A DNA stretch of 64,000 nucleotides from Reticulitermes speratus (taxonomy: Eukaryota; Arthropoda; Insecta; Blattodea; Rhinotermitidae): positions 6,589,209 to 6,653,208 of the forward strand of contig JAJKFL010000026.1 in NCBI GenBank assembly GCA_021186555.1, written 5' to 3'. A model generated the notes under the pieces. That model did not search any database, was not told where the DNA came from, and saw nothing but the letters and a program-made list of their open reading frames with translations. A program made the position numbers and the translations under genes. Positions 33,317 to 44,949 of this stretch are shown here, piece after piece (positions within the stretch are counted from its first letter, which is position 1; each line of letters begins with the position of its first letter).

Positions 33317-33573
33317 CGATCCCAGTGGCCGTGTGGTCTAAGGCGTGGGTCTGCGGCCGCTCGCTTACTAGGATTGTGGGTTCGAATCCCACCGGGGGCA
33401 TGGATGTCTGTCTGTTGTGAGTGTTGTGTGTTGTCAGGTAGAGGTCTCTGCGACGAGCTGGTCACTCGTCCAGAGGAGTCCTACCGAGTATGGTGTGTCT
33501 AAAGTGTGTGATCGTGAAGCCTCGAAATGATGAGGCCAAGGCACCCGAAAAGGGGCTGTTGAGCCATAGGAAA
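33317..33573 (+). mobile_element. SINE A, full length
   Basis: Complete unit with A tail. Flanks AGTTATCTGGAAAT and AGTTATTTGGAAAT are a near-perfect 14-bp target duplication. Confidence 0.89.
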
Positions 33574-33702
33574 AAAAAAAAGTTATTTGGAAATTCCTTA
33601 TTTTTTGGCTACATTTATCAAAACTCAAGTGGGTGGGAAACAGATAGGAAAGTTCCCAGAAAAACATTGAAATTAGAATGTCTTCAGTAGCTGAGCGACC
33701 GT

Positions 33703-33985
33703 CCTTCTTTTTTTGTGAAGGGCCCCGCAGCAGATGTTACAGACGCACCACAGCCTTAAGGCTTATTGTGCAACCCTGTGATGAAGATGATTACTTTTGT
33801 TTCATTTTTCCGTGTAATGGAGCACCGATGGAATGAAACTGACAGGGGAAAACCGAAGTACTCGGAGAAAAACCTGTCCCAGTGCCACTTCGTCCACCAC
33901 AAATCCCACATAGACTGACACTGGATCGAACCGGGGCCTCCGCGGTGGGAGCTCGGTGACTAACCGCCTGAGCCATGGCACGGCC
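33703..33985 (-). mobile_element. SINE B, full length, perfect 12-bp target duplication
   Basis: Complete B unit on the minus strand between CTGAGCGACCGT at 33691-33702 and 33986-33997. Confidence 0.9.
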
Positions 33986-34089
33986 CTGAGCGACCGTTAC
34001 GCTTGAGAAAGAAATCTGCCCCATGGGATTCGTTTGTTTGTTTCTCATTTACAAATTAATGCACGGAATGAATAACGTTAAGATATTTT

Positions 34090-34114
34090 GTTAGTTAGTT
34101 AGTTAGTTAGTTAC
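34090..34114. repeat. (GTTA)n microsatellite
   Basis: About six TTAG units. Confidence 0.85.
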
Positions 34115-34235
34115 ATGGTTGGTAGGTTTGTTGTAATATCTCAGACACGTAATTTATTTGCTATCTAAACTTTATATCCCAACGGCTGTGAAAACTTAGA
34201 CTATAATAACCATGTTTATAACGTCTTACTATCTG

Positions 34236-34310
34236 GTCAGTGATATCGAAATTTCGGAGAAACATACAACCTTCACCTTCAGGATACGATGAAGAGGGAA
34301 AATCAGCATG
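34236..34310. mobile_element. Decayed head-to-head ribozyme-like pair
   Basis: The minus strand carries CTGAAGG...CCGAAATTTCG (34240-34283). The plus strand carries CGATGA, AGAGG...CCTCT, GAAACGT (34286-34325). Both resemble hammerhead cores but have changed invariant bases. Confidence 0.35.
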
Positions 34311-34705
34311 TTCCTCTGAAACGTGGATGAGATTACACGGTGTAATATGTCACAAAAAAAAAAACAAAGCAAATTTTTTTTCATTTTCAACAGATTACAC
34401 TCGCAGTCATGTTTTCTAGGGAATTTGACCTAAAGGTGCTGTTACTTTGGGTGTACAGTGCTCGAGTGTGTGAGATCACAGACTGCTTGCTTGTTGCACA
34501 GCTATGTGTGAGTAGTGTTACATATTAACACATCCACATGTTCCTCATTAAAATGTTAGAACGTTTTGCACATGTAAATTAACACCACTAGCACGATAAT
34601 CAGCCAGATGGCTAGAGCACAGGAATAACTTACCTACACACAATTATCCAATTTTTAAGTTAGTATATCTAAAAGGTAAACATTCCTTTCACGGATCGTT
34701 TAGTG

Positions 34706-34999
34706 CAGCGGTCGCCAACCGGTGGTCCGCGAGAAAATTTTGGTGGTCCGTGGAGAAATTTGGACATTATTTGCAATTTTTATGTTTATTATACTTATTT
34801 CAAACAAGCAGCAACAAATATCACACTAATAATTTTGTTATAATTAAACAAGTGCATTTCATATTAATAAAATTGAACTTTTATGATCATTATTTTATAG
34901 ATGTTTGTACCTTTTTAAAAAAAATTCATGTTAGTGGTCCGCGGGATTCAAAATTGTGAGTTTAGTGGTGCGTGAGGTCCGAATGGTTGGCGACCGCTG
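34706..34999. mobile_element. hAT-like MITE (294 bp), perfect 8-bp target duplication
   Basis: Inverted ends CAGCGGTCGCCAACCGGTGG and GGTTGGCGACCGCTG, with inner GGTGGTCCGCG blocks. It is flanked by GTTTAGTG at 34698-34705 and 35000-35007. An ORF of 69 codons inside has no domain. Confidence 0.92.
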
Positions 35000-35221
35000 G
35001 TTTAGTGCAATACGCCAAGCTGTGCCTCAGAACCTCAGACATCAAAGTCCATCAGCAAATGAATCATTACCCGTCCACGTTGAATAAAAAAAATTTCGTC
35101 TTTCCTTCTTACTTCCTTTTCTTATTTTACTTTACTTATATTACTTTACTTCTGTTTTCGTTTATTTAACTTTGTATTGATTTCATTTTCAGTTCTTTCG
35201 TAGCAGCATTGGTCTTAATAG

Positions 35222-35757
35222 CCGATCCCAGTGGCCGTCGCGGTCTAAGGCGTGGGTCTTCGGCCGCTCGCTTACTGGGATTGTGGGTTCGAATCCCACC
35301 GGGGGCATGGATGTTTGTGTTGTGATTGTCGTAAGGACGGTAGCATGGAACGTAAAGTGACATGAAGGACGAAAGGATTTAAACAGTACAAAAATCGATC
35401 AAAGGGAAAAAACCCCGGACAGGGGGAAAAAAAAATCCCACCGGGGGCATGGATGTTTGTGTTGTGTTTTTGTTGTAAGGACGTAGTAAAGAAACGTTAA
35501 AGTGACATGAAGGACGATAAGGATTTAAACAGTTTACAAAAATGGATCAAAGGGAAAAAACCCCGGACAGAGGGGAAAAAAATCCCACCGGGGGCATGGA
35601 TGTCTGTCTCTTGAGTGTTGTGTGTTGTCAGGTCTCTGAGACGAGCTGGTCCCTCGTCCAGAGGAGTCCTATCGAGTGAGGTGTGTCTAAAAAAGTGTGT
35701 GATCCTGAAGCCTCGAAAAATGAGGCGGTCTAGGCCCCCGGGGGCTGCAGCCCAGCA
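35222..35757 (+). mobile_element. Modular multimer SINE A (head, two inner modules, A tail)
   Basis: A tRNA-like head at 35222 is followed by two ~120-140 bp modules, each starting at CCCACCGGGGGCATGGATG and containing AACGTAAAGTGACATGAAGG and CCCCGGACAG. The ordinary A tail follows from 35583 to GGGGGCTGCAGCCC. Confidence 0.83.
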
Positions 35758-35784
35758 GCCCCCACCCCTTGGGTGCATCCCTGC

Positions 35785-36400
35785 GAGTTACAGTCGAAAA
35801 GATACTTTGTTCTCCAAGTAAAGTGTCCTTAATTATTGACCGACGGCAACCAAACTTATAATATTGGTAGCGCATGCGTGAATTGTGCGAGGTATGAAAT
35901 TTGAGGAAAATCCTTCCAATGGATGCTGAGATAAGCCGAAAAGGTGTTTCGTTCTCCAAGTAAAGTGCCCTTAAATATTGACCGATTGCAACCAAACTTA
36001 TAACGTTTGTAGCGCATGCATGGAGAGTGCAAAGTATGAAGTTTCAGGACAATCCTTGCAACGAAAGCCGAGATACAGACGACAAGGTAATTCGTTCTCC
36101 AAGTAAAGTGTCCTTAATTATTGACCGATCGCAACCATTTATGTCGTTTGTTGCGCATGCGTGGGGAATATGAGGTGTAAAGTTTCAGAGCAATTCCTCA
36201 AACGAAAGCCGAGATACAGACGACAAGGTAATTCGTTCTCCAAGTAAAGTGTCCTTAATTATTGACCAATGGCAACCATTTATGTCGTTTGTTGCGCATG
36301 CGTGGGGAATATGAGGTGTAAAGTTTCAGAGCAATTCCTCCAACGAAAGCCGAGATACAGCCGAGAAGGTACTTTGTTCTCCAAGTAAATTGCCCTTAAA
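35785..36400. repeat. Tandem repeat, ~142-bp unit, just over four copies
   Basis: TTCTCCAAGTAAAGTG(T/C)CCTTA recurs at about 35811, 35952, 36094, 36236 and 36378, each followed by ATTGACCGAT-GCAACCA and TAGCGCATGCRTGG. The third and fourth units are the most alike. Confidence 0.87.
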
Positions 36401-36414
36401 AGAAAAGTTAAATA

Positions 36415-36625
36415 AGCACAACGCCATGAAAACTTAAGGACGTGTAGAAGTACAGCTCCACGCATTTTTAGATGGAGGTGAGTGGTCAACTTAAAACCCC
36501 AACTGCTTTACCCCTGATAATCACTGAATAAGAGAGTAGATGGGACTCAGAATTGGTCTGGACGCTTTGGAAAATTGAAAAATATTTTATCACTACCGAG
36601 AATCTAACCCCGATTCTTTCCTCAA
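36415..36625 (-). mobile_element. SINE C, diverged
   Basis: The minus strand has the C body in order (TCCAGACCAATTCTGAG, AAAGCAGTTGGGG, GACCACTCACCTCCATC), with many substitutions. Confidence 0.6.
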
Positions 36626-36639
36626 TATGTTTTAACACA

Positions 36640-36690
36640 ATTTGTGAAACTCAAGATGACCTGATATGGGTCGAAACTTGTAGTTCTGTA
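36640..36690 (+). other. Decayed hammerhead-like motif
   Basis: CTCAAGA, T, GACC...GGTC, GAAAC: helix II is intact, but G5 of the first core is C, which should abolish catalysis. Confidence 0.3.
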
Positions 36691-36699
36691 TAATACGAA

Positions 36700-37610
36700 A
36701 TACTTAAATGAAATTTAGTTGTGTTTGGACGGATTTCGACTGGATTTCTGTCTTAAGAACGTTTCCATCTTATCTCCTAAACGGCTTAAAAGAACAGTCA
36801 GTTTCACCTCGTAATCCCAAAAATTGCATGAAAGAAGCTTAAAAAAGGTATAAACCTTCAGATTTAATATTTAAAGTAAATTAACTGTAAACTCTGAGTG
36901 AGACTGAGATTCCTTACTAATAAAACAGGTTTAATCTGACTATATTATATTTACCCTTAGTGCGAGTTTCTGTAGTACCCAGGCGAGGATGGTCATTAAA
37001 AAACTGAGACTTGTAAACATGACATAAAACAAAGAAAAGCATGTAATTTATACAAGACAAAACGTTGCTCTTTAATGGTTTACAGTCCGCCTACTTATTT
37101 CAAACGTACCTAGTTCGGATCTCGATTGAAACATGTTATCCAGACTAAGAGTGTTCATACTCTTCCTCAGTCCATCTATGCGAAAACCGAAGTTCCGTAA
37201 CCACTACCCCCCCCCCCCCGTCGTATTTTTTATCTTTACGTGTACAATTAATTGTGCGGCCTAAATCCCGTAAGGTCTTGGAACCCTTGAAAAATGAACT
37301 GCGGGTTTGAATTCAGATCATATGTAAATTTATTTCCTCGGTCCCCTGCGATGCTTTGTCCAGTGTAGCTTAGGCGCCTTGCGATGGATAGATATTGCTG
37401 AAGTTGTAGGCTGTGTGTTTCTCAACACACTGTTAATAAATCGCTGTTCATAATCATTCGACGATGTATGAAGTTCACAAAGTGTCATTAACTAAGCCAA
37501 AAAAAAGATATAAATAGTAAAATAGCGCATTGTTGTATAAAATAAACTCGACACTGCAAGAAGCACGAAAACTGTGTAAGGTTTAAACAACAGCATCAGA
37601 TTAACTGACT
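36700..37610. other. No gene recognised
   Basis: Nothing assigned; a C run at 37207-37219. Confidence 0.5.
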
Positions 37611-37635
37611 TTTAACCAACTAACTCCATGGAGCG

Positions 37636-38152
37636 CCGATCCCAGTGGCCGCGCGGTCTAAGGCGTGGGTCTGCGGCCATTCGCTTGCTAGGATTGTGGG
37701 TTCGAATCCCACCGGGGGCATGGATGTTTGTGTTGTGTTTGTCGTAAGGACGGTAGAATGGAACGTAAAGTGACATGAAGGACGAAAGGATTTAAACAGT
37801 ACAAAAATGGATCAAAGGGCAAAAACCCCGGACAGGTAAAAAAAAAATCCCACCGGTGGGCATGGATGTTTGTGTTGTGTTTGTCGTAAGGACGGTAGCA
37901 TGGAACGTAAAGTGACATGAAGGACGAAAGGATTTAAACAGTACAAAAATGGATCAAAGGGGAAAAACCCCGGACAGGCAAAAAAAAAAAAAATCACACC
38001 GGGGCATGGATGAGTGTTGTGTGTTGTCAGGTAGAGGTCTCTGCGACAAGCTGAGTCCTATCGAGTGTGGTGTGTCTAAAGTGTGTGATCGTGAAGCCTC
38101 GAGAAATGAGGCGGCCTTGGCCCCCAAGGGGCTGTCGAGCCATTAAAAAAAA
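37636..38152 (+). mobile_element. Modular multimer SINE A inserted in a LINE 3' end
   Basis: Head at 37637, then two nearly identical ~120-bp modules (37720-37840 and 37865-37985), then an A tail with a small deletion. Flanks ACTCCATGGAGC and ACTCGATGGAGC are the target duplication in the LINE 3' end. Confidence 0.85.
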
Positions 38153-38290
38153 AAACTCGATGGAGCAAAGTCCCTCTTCAGAAAGACGTCTAAAAATCCG
38201 CCGTACTCTACTGAATTCAAAGATTCATTGCCATGCTCACAGAAACCAATTACCCATTCATCCAAGCCATTCAATTACTTTCACTTCTAA
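38153..38290 (-). mobile_element. LINE 3' end fragment
   Basis: Diverged copy of the 26.85-kb LINE 3' end (GATGGAGCAAAGTCCCTCTTC, ATTCATTGCCATGCTCACAG) continuing 37615-37636. Confidence 0.55.
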
Positions 38291-38924
38291 CACGTACGCC
38301 ATAGGTATACATGTTGGAGCAGTAGGCAGTGTCACAGAGTCCCCCTTTAGAAGTTCGCCTAAGTTCCCCTAGCACAGCTTTAAGTAATGTTAATATATTC
38401 GCGTGACGTGTGACAAGAAGGGTAGAAACCTGTCAAAGGTCATTATCCAAACCTGTCTAGCTTCGATGAGTGAACACAGTGATATGGAGTGTGTGCACTT
38501 TGTTGTGAAGTCAAAGGGGGAAAAAATCTTTAAGCCGATCGCGTATAAGTACTGTCTAAGCAGGCAAAACGTGGACACCAAAGATAAAGTAAAATAGACG
38601 ATAATAATAACACTTGTATTTATTTTATCTGAACCAATAACGTATTTTCGTCATTAATAACTTTGCCTTCATTAGGCGAAATATGATACATCAACTGAAT
38701 GTTACCCTAAATAGGAGCGCTCAGGTCGTCTCAAATGGCCGTGCAATTTCTAATTCACACCGCAAAATCATATAAAGTCAGATGTTATTCATCCTTAAAA
38801 AATATTAATTTTTCTAAGTTGAAAAAAATATCGCATAAAATTATGCGAGCAAAACTTAATTTAATTAGTACTGTGGTTATCTCAATGTTTCGTAGTTTTA
38901 GTAATGTGTACCTTTTAGGCGCGT

Positions 38925-39400
38925 TTTTGTAAGTCTCAAAAAGCGTCTATTAGCTTCGTTATGTCCGCCCGCCAATCCGCCTATCCGTTGACCCGTATAT
39001 ATATCAACTCGGCTCCCACTGGGCAGATGTTCGTGAAATTTGATACTGGAGACCTTTATGAAAATATGTCGAGAAAATCCAAATTTGGCTAGATCAGACA
39101 ACAAAGTTTGCGCACTTTACATGAAGATCTAACTACGTTTATATATTGTTGACAGCCACACGAAATACTTCGTAGTTCCACAACAATGCTTTTCCATGGC
39201 AACACTCAACAGTTTTACATATATATTGTTGAGAGCGACGTGTGACTCACCAATTCACACCAGAATGTATTGTTGATTTTCTATGGCAACAATGGTTATG
39301 CGAAAGCGCCACAATATTACGTTTTACGTATTTTGCCTATCTTGTCGAGAGTATCGATAAACTTCGTGTAAAATGGGAAAATGTACGTGACCGATATAAA
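38925..39400 (-). repeat. Dispersed repeat with GTCCG-rich core
   Basis: 38925-39110 is the inverse counterpart of 24640-24845. The flank 39230-39380 (GCGAAAGCGCCA, TTGCCTATCTTGT) resembles 40860-40970. Confidence 0.5.
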
Positions 39401-39930
39401 ACTAAATTTTGTTTCTTCCACCAAATTTAAATAAAGTCATCTCAGCAGTTTCGGAAATATGGCATGGAGGAAAACAGACAAAATCTCCTTTGCACATGGA
39501 ACATATCCTTAAAAAAAAATTATTCATCCGTAAGAATTTATTCTTGACTCTTACTAATATTTACAGTAATGATTACCGCCATATATACAATTTTCTTAAC
39601 ACTAATTTCTAAATATTAGTTTTTATTATCCTACACTCATCTTTCTAAAGTACCCGTCCAACTCACAATAAGCTTATGTACTCGAACACTCAAAAACCGT
39701 TTGTATTAATTAATTAGAGAGAAGAGTTTAAACAAAAGTATGAGATCAAGTAATTTGTTTCGTCTGACCTTCTTAGGTCCTTTAGCAAAGTAACTGCAAA
39801 AACCGACTGTAAACTCAGTAACGTACGCCTGTCTCTCCGCATGGAACTCGATTCCCATCAGACGGATTTTCTTGAAAATGTATACAGGTGATTCTTATTA
39901 AAACCGGTTGACACATTCGAATTTTGTTAC
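39400..39930. other. No gene recognised
   Basis: AT-rich, nothing assigned. Confidence 0.5.
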
Positions 39931-39934
39931 AGGA

Positions 39935-40100
39935 TAAGGTAAAGGTAAAGGTAAAGCTGTAGTTGTCCACGACATGAAAGCATGTGGGAGAATTAGAGAT
40001 ATAGTTTTACTCGTCCTTACCCTCTGCACTAAATGGAGGTGAGTGGTGAATTCAACGCACCGGCCTACTTCCCCAGGAAATAACCCCAGTATACCGGTAT
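39935..40100 (-). mobile_element. SINE C fragment
   Basis: Minus strand 3' half of C, ending in the (TTTACC)n-type 3' terminus at 39937-39955. It abuts SINE D. Confidence 0.72.
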
Positions 40101-40102
40101 AG

Positions 40103-40500
40103 CGTGCTCGCCACTGGACCCAAGGCTCGCGGGTTTGATCCCGACCGAGGTCGATGGATTTTTAAGGGTGATAAAAATCCGGAGCACCACTTCCTTCGGA
40201 GGGGAAGTAAAGCCGTCGGTCCCATGTCGTAGATTTACGGCATGTAAAAGGACCTTACGGGCATGAATAGAAATGTTTCGTAAGCTAAATTCAAAGCCTC
40301 CATTTCTCACCCAAGTCTCCTGACTGCCTGCCAGATGGCTCTGGAGGACACATCAGTATCGAAAGAACAACAGCGCGGCCAGTTGGCCAGTCACCAACTG
40401 CCACGAATGCGCACGACTTAGTAATCTCGGAAAGAGGAGGCAAGAGGAGGCCCGAGCCCATATAGGGCTGTTGAGCCATGGTTATTATTATTATTATTAT
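40103..40500 (+). mobile_element. SINE D, full length
   Basis: A head GCGTGCTCGCCACTGGACCC with GGGTTTGATCCCGACCGAGG, the full D body as at 17.1-17.5 kb, and a (TTA)n end. Confidence 0.88.
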
Positions 40501-40557
40501 ATATACCGGTCATAAGTACCGCACACTTTATATGAAGACTTAGACTTATGTACGTTC

Positions 40558-40820
40558 GGAGCCAGGATAGCATAGTCGGTATAATGACTAGGCTACGAAC
40601 TAGAATATCTGGGGTTCGAAATCTCGGCAGGGACAAGAGATTATTCCTCTCCAAAACTTCATCCTCCTATTCAGTAGGTATCGGAGTTCTTTCTTGTGGG
40701 TAAAGTGGTGGGGTCTGAAATTGACTACTCACCTCCATCTAGCGTCCAGTTTAAGAATGAGAGGACCTATGATTCTACTCCCTCTATACGCCTTCGCGGT
40801 GTGGGCATGGAAAACTTTAA
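40558..40820 (+). mobile_element. SINE C copy
   Basis: Head AGGATAGCATAGTCGGTATA, B box GGGGTTCGAAATCTCG, partly deleted body, CCTCCATCTAGCGTCCAG. Confidence 0.78.
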
Positions 40821-40984
40821 CCTATGACATACGCTTCATTACGTTGGTTACCAAAATCACAATGGTTACCTTGGTTACAGAACTCACCAATGTCCGTTGT
40901 TCGCTCTGTTTACGCGAAAGTGCCAGAAGCGTTTTACTCTGCGGACATTTCCTATCTTGTTTAAATTATCAATAATAGTAATTT

Positions 40985-41247
40985 TTTTTCTATGGCTCGA
41001 CAGCCCTATATGGGCCTGGGCCTCCTCGTTTCGTCGAGGTTTCACGATCACACACATTTGAGACACACCACAGTCGGTACGACTCCTCTGGACGAGGGAC
41101 CAGCTCGTCGCAGAGACCTCTACCTGACAACACACAACACTCACAACAGACAGACATCCATACTCCCGGTGGGATTCGAACCCACGATCCTAGTAAGCGA
41201 GCGGCCGAAGACCCACGCCTTAGACCGCACGGCCACTGGGATCGGCC
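40985..41247 (-). mobile_element. SINE A, full length
   Basis: Complete unit on the minus strand; AATAGTAAT flanks both sides (before 40985 and after 41250). Confidence 0.88.
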
Positions 41248-41389
41248 ACTAATAGTAATAACACCCCTTAATTGGGTTTGAATTTGCCTACAAATAAGTT
41301 GTATTACAGATTAGCTTCACAAATAATATAGTCACGCTATGTTTATGTATGCAGTTTCATTAACTAAATTTCCCTCTGTATTTTACGTA

Positions 41390-41390
<1 letters not shown>

Positions 41391-41419
<29 letters not shown>
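41391..41419. repeat. (AAT)n microsatellite
   Basis: Nine to ten ATA units. Confidence 0.88.
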
Positions 41420-41420
<1 letters not shown>

Positions 41421-41684
41421 TTCGCTGTCCTTCAAAAATCTTAATTTCACATGTACACAGTACATAATATAACATATGAAATATCAAAATAACAGTTGCA
41501 TTCCACTGCTTAGCATTCCTGATTCGCGTTCAGTAGGTCCCGCTTTCAAATTTCAGCCTTGCGACCGGCTACCTTGATCGGAGATTTTCGTGGTTTCCCT
41601 CAGTCCCTACAGGCAAAGGCCGAAATAATACTTAAAAATTACGTCATTGTAGTCTTCTTCCACATCCACTGTACTTTATTAGTT

Positions 41685-41952
41685 GATAATCATCGGACGG
41701 GCTGCAAGGACCGGATTTCGAATCCCGGTAGGAAGAGATTTCTCATTTCCAAAACGTCCAGGCCGGCCCTGGGGCTCACCCAGCCTCCACTTCAACAGGT
41801 AGCGGGTTTCTTTCCCGGTAATAAAGTGTCGGAGGGTGGCGTTGACCACTCACCTCTATCCAGCGCCGAAATTGAGATTGAGAGGAGCTAGATCTCTACG
41901 CCCCCTCTATGCCTTCACGGCATGTACGGGAAAATTTTACTCTTACCTTTAC
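41685..41952 (+). mobile_element. SINE C, 5' truncated
   Basis: GGGCTGCAAGGACCGGATTTC head remnant, C body, and a 3' end TTTTACTCTTACCTTTACC. Confidence 0.8.
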
Positions 41953-42314
41953 CATTATAAATAATCTGAGGCATTGAAAGCGTCTAAATAAATCAGAAAT
42001 GAAAAATAAATGAAAATGCATTTGTAAAAATAAAATACTATTCGAAAATCAGTACACTTGTATTTAGTACATAACAAGATTATCGTGTCCAGTTTCAGAT
42101 TTTCATATCATCTTCCTGCTCATAGAAACTACCACAGTTTCAGACTTCAGTACGTCTTTATAACTGTGGACTTGAGTGTGCCTTATACATTTCAACTTTA
42201 TTCCATTTGAAACAAAAATAATAACTAACACCAGCGACGCAATTCCTGAGCGGTATAATATGTTTGACAATAATGGGTATATTACATAAATAACCATGAA
42301 CCTTAAAGTAAGAC

Positions 42315-42660
42315 AAAACTAGTCTGCTGTTGCCCGGCGACGCGGAGAGGTCAGGAACACCGATTTTGCACATTTGCCTTGGAAAACTCGCGACCCGTGG
42401 AGGCAAGCCACACTTCATGTACACAGTTACTGTGGAAACCCCGCGACCCGAACAGGTAAGGCACACACATTTACGTAGTTACCGCGGAAACCTTAAGAAT
42501 GTATGTGTTTTTGTATTGTAGTTTCATAGTGACGTCCGCAGTTAGCGTGGAAACCCGAATAATGTGTATGTATGTATATCATACTGTAGTATTAGTGCCC
42601 GGCGACGCAGTTAACGCCGAAACCTGAATTAGTGGTGTCTTGTTATGTATCATCTGCGCG
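42315..42660. repeat. Degenerate tandem repeat, ~75-90 bp unit
   Basis: GTTA(C/G)(C/T)G(T/C)GGAAACC and GCGACCCG/GGCGACGC blocks recur four to five times. Confidence 0.6.
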
Positions 42661-43010
42661 TCCGTCAGACTGAATTCTGTGTATTGTCTTTTCCTGTCAT
42701 CTGGTGGCGCTCCGTGGAACTCCAATTTTCAGCCAAGTGACATCACCTGCCATCTGATGGGGGTCCGTGAAACTCCAACGTCGGAGTGTGACAGGGATTG
42801 AAATTGCTGAAGTATGATTATTGCTTGCACAAGACAATAGATTGAAGCATTTGAAGAAAAAGCCACATCATAAAATCCCGTAACATGTCTGCAATTATAA
42901 ATCATAAGTTACACACAAGAGAACATTGTTTACGGATATTTATTTGGTATTTTATTTCTTTGTGATAACCATTTAAAGACTGAGATTAAGCTGAATTATA
43001 TTACAGGCTC

Positions 43011-43185
43011 AGTTCGTACTGCGCAGTAAACACACTCCGTCTCGGTTACTAAAACCAATCGGTTAATGCTGTATAGGGGAATAATCGCTGTTTGTTCTGA
43101 GATCCATACAAAACATAAATACACTGTGTGGGCAGAACGTAGAGTTTCTGGTGGCATATAAAGTAACCACTGGGCTCTAAAGGTC
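43011..43185 (+). repeat. Dispersed repeat E, plus copy
   Basis: Matches 28445-28665 over its whole length with small indels. Confidence 0.8.
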
Positions 43186-43189
43186 TTAT

Positions 43190-43930
43190 AATTTGATGTT
43201 TATTGTAGACACGAATCTGTTGTTGCAAGAGTTGCTAAGACAACAGATATACTGCACATCATAATATACATCCTGGCGTTTTACTAAATAAAAAATATCG
43301 AAAATTTCTTACAATTATAATTATATACCTTAATCAAGCAAGTGTTATGCAACGTACCCACTTTTTATATCTGAGAAATTCTGAATATGTCATTCGTATG
43401 AAGCAACTGTTAAGCAGTGCAATCAATAAGAAGACTTTGCTGACTATTTTAAGCGGAGAAGCAAAATATTTTTCTTTTTGCCATGAAACATGTAAATGGA
43501 ATGGCATATATATATGACAGCACAATTACGCGTTCAGTTGGTGTACTACAGATAAAGCATGCACAGCAACAAATCCTTCCTGTTGTTATATAAAATACAT
43601 TAAATATTCACAATATATTACTGACCCCCATGGCAAGTTGCTGGGGTCAGTCAGTTCCGAATGCCATTGCAGCTGCATACGTGACATGAAGAGCAGTATA
43701 TGTTTGAGGAACTAACCAAGTAACATTACACTGATTAACTGTTTCTAATACACATTCAATTATACAGACTGTATATTGCAATAAGTGCAGGAACATAAAA
43801 TTTAAGGACAGATATATGAAAATTCTAAAAATTACAAAACGAATGGCAGACATATTTCAATATCAAACTTTATAATTTCATGGCGGTGGAAATTAATTTT
43901 CTGGCCCCTGTGGTATGACTCGTGTGTAGT
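43190..43930. other. No gene recognised
   Basis: AT-rich. A short inverted repeat at 43622-43654 (TGACCCC...GGGGTCA). Confidence 0.5.
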
Positions 43931-43935
43931 TCGGC

Positions 43936-43984
43936 CTGTGGGTGTAAATGTTTCAGAGGAACATACTGCTTCTATCGTCAGGAT
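43936..43984 (-). other. Decayed hammerhead-like motif
   Basis: On the minus strand the core CTGACGA (43981-43975) is canonical, but helix II is imperfect, the second core is TGAAAC followed by ATT, and helix I pairing is not visible. Confidence 0.3.
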
Positions 43985-44829
43985 TCAACAACTAAGAAGG
44001 AAGCAGTATTTTCATCCAAAAATTTAGTGCAAATCTACCCCATTAAGCACGGTTTTATAACACAGAATACTAAAATACGAAGATACTGAAATTACAGATA
44101 TTTTAAAAATGCAATAATAAAGATCCATAACATGTTAGCATTTCTGTGTTTCACAATAATGAAATTTTGTTAATGTAGTGATACATCGCAGTTTGTATTG
44201 ATTTAGACTGAGTTTCGATTCGTTTTTCCCAGTTGTTACTCTGTTTTATTTTCTGTTTTAATACCACCAGTTTCCAAATTATTTCAACCCTCTTAAGTTC
44301 AAATATTTTACTACGATTTTTTTATTTCTAGCGCTTGTATGTTTGTCCCTTAGTGTATAAGACCATGTTTTACAACCATATAAAAGAACATAAAAACATA
44401 TATAATATAAATATCTCAACAAACGAAATTCTCTCCATTGATACTCCAAAGTTGCAAATTATATATCCTGTGATTGTCAATACTGTAATCAGGATTACCG
44501 GCTTTAACTCTGTTGAAAGGCTTGTATCGTTTTTCATTAAAGGTTGCTTTTGTGTAATAAAAACATATCTGAAATACTGGATCGTTAGATACTCGTATAA
44601 TTAAAGTTACCATAGTAACTACACACTGTATTTCACTTCTATTTATATCGTACTGCTTTCAAAGAGCCAATGTGTTCTGATAACCAACTCTGCGGCTAAG
44701 CGCGCTGCCTACGTACCTGCTCGTTGAACCGAACTGTATGTGTCACTCGTATGAGCTCGGCAGTTACGGGAATATATGAATTCAGTATTAAGTTACGTTC
44801 TCTTTATAAAGGGCAACTGGGAAGACTTC

Positions 44830-44876
44830 TTGACCCTTGAAGATGGGACCGATACGTTGTCCCGAAACGTCAGTAA
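44830..44876 (+). ncRNA. Hammerhead-like motif, same family as 15.4 kb
   Basis: On the plus strand: TTGACC, CTTGAAGA, T, GGGAC...GTCCC, GAA, ACGT, C, AGTAAA. It has the same layout as the copy at 15397-15444, with a different helix II loop and one G-to-A change in helix I. The following 44880-44935 matches the family body (AATATCCCAGAAGA, GCGCAGATCTC). Confidence 0.42.
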
Positions 44877-44949
44877 ACAATTACCATACGACGACGCGTA
44901 ATATCCCAGAAGAGCGCAGATCTCTTCTTCGGATTTTTAAATCTTGAAG

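Noticed and set aside
37121..37190. Minus-strand CTGAGGA followed by perfect AGAGT/ACTCT hairpin, hammerhead-like
   Set aside because: The second core GAAAC is absent (TAGTCTGGATAAC instead) and helix I is missing; may be a remnant but cannot be supported.
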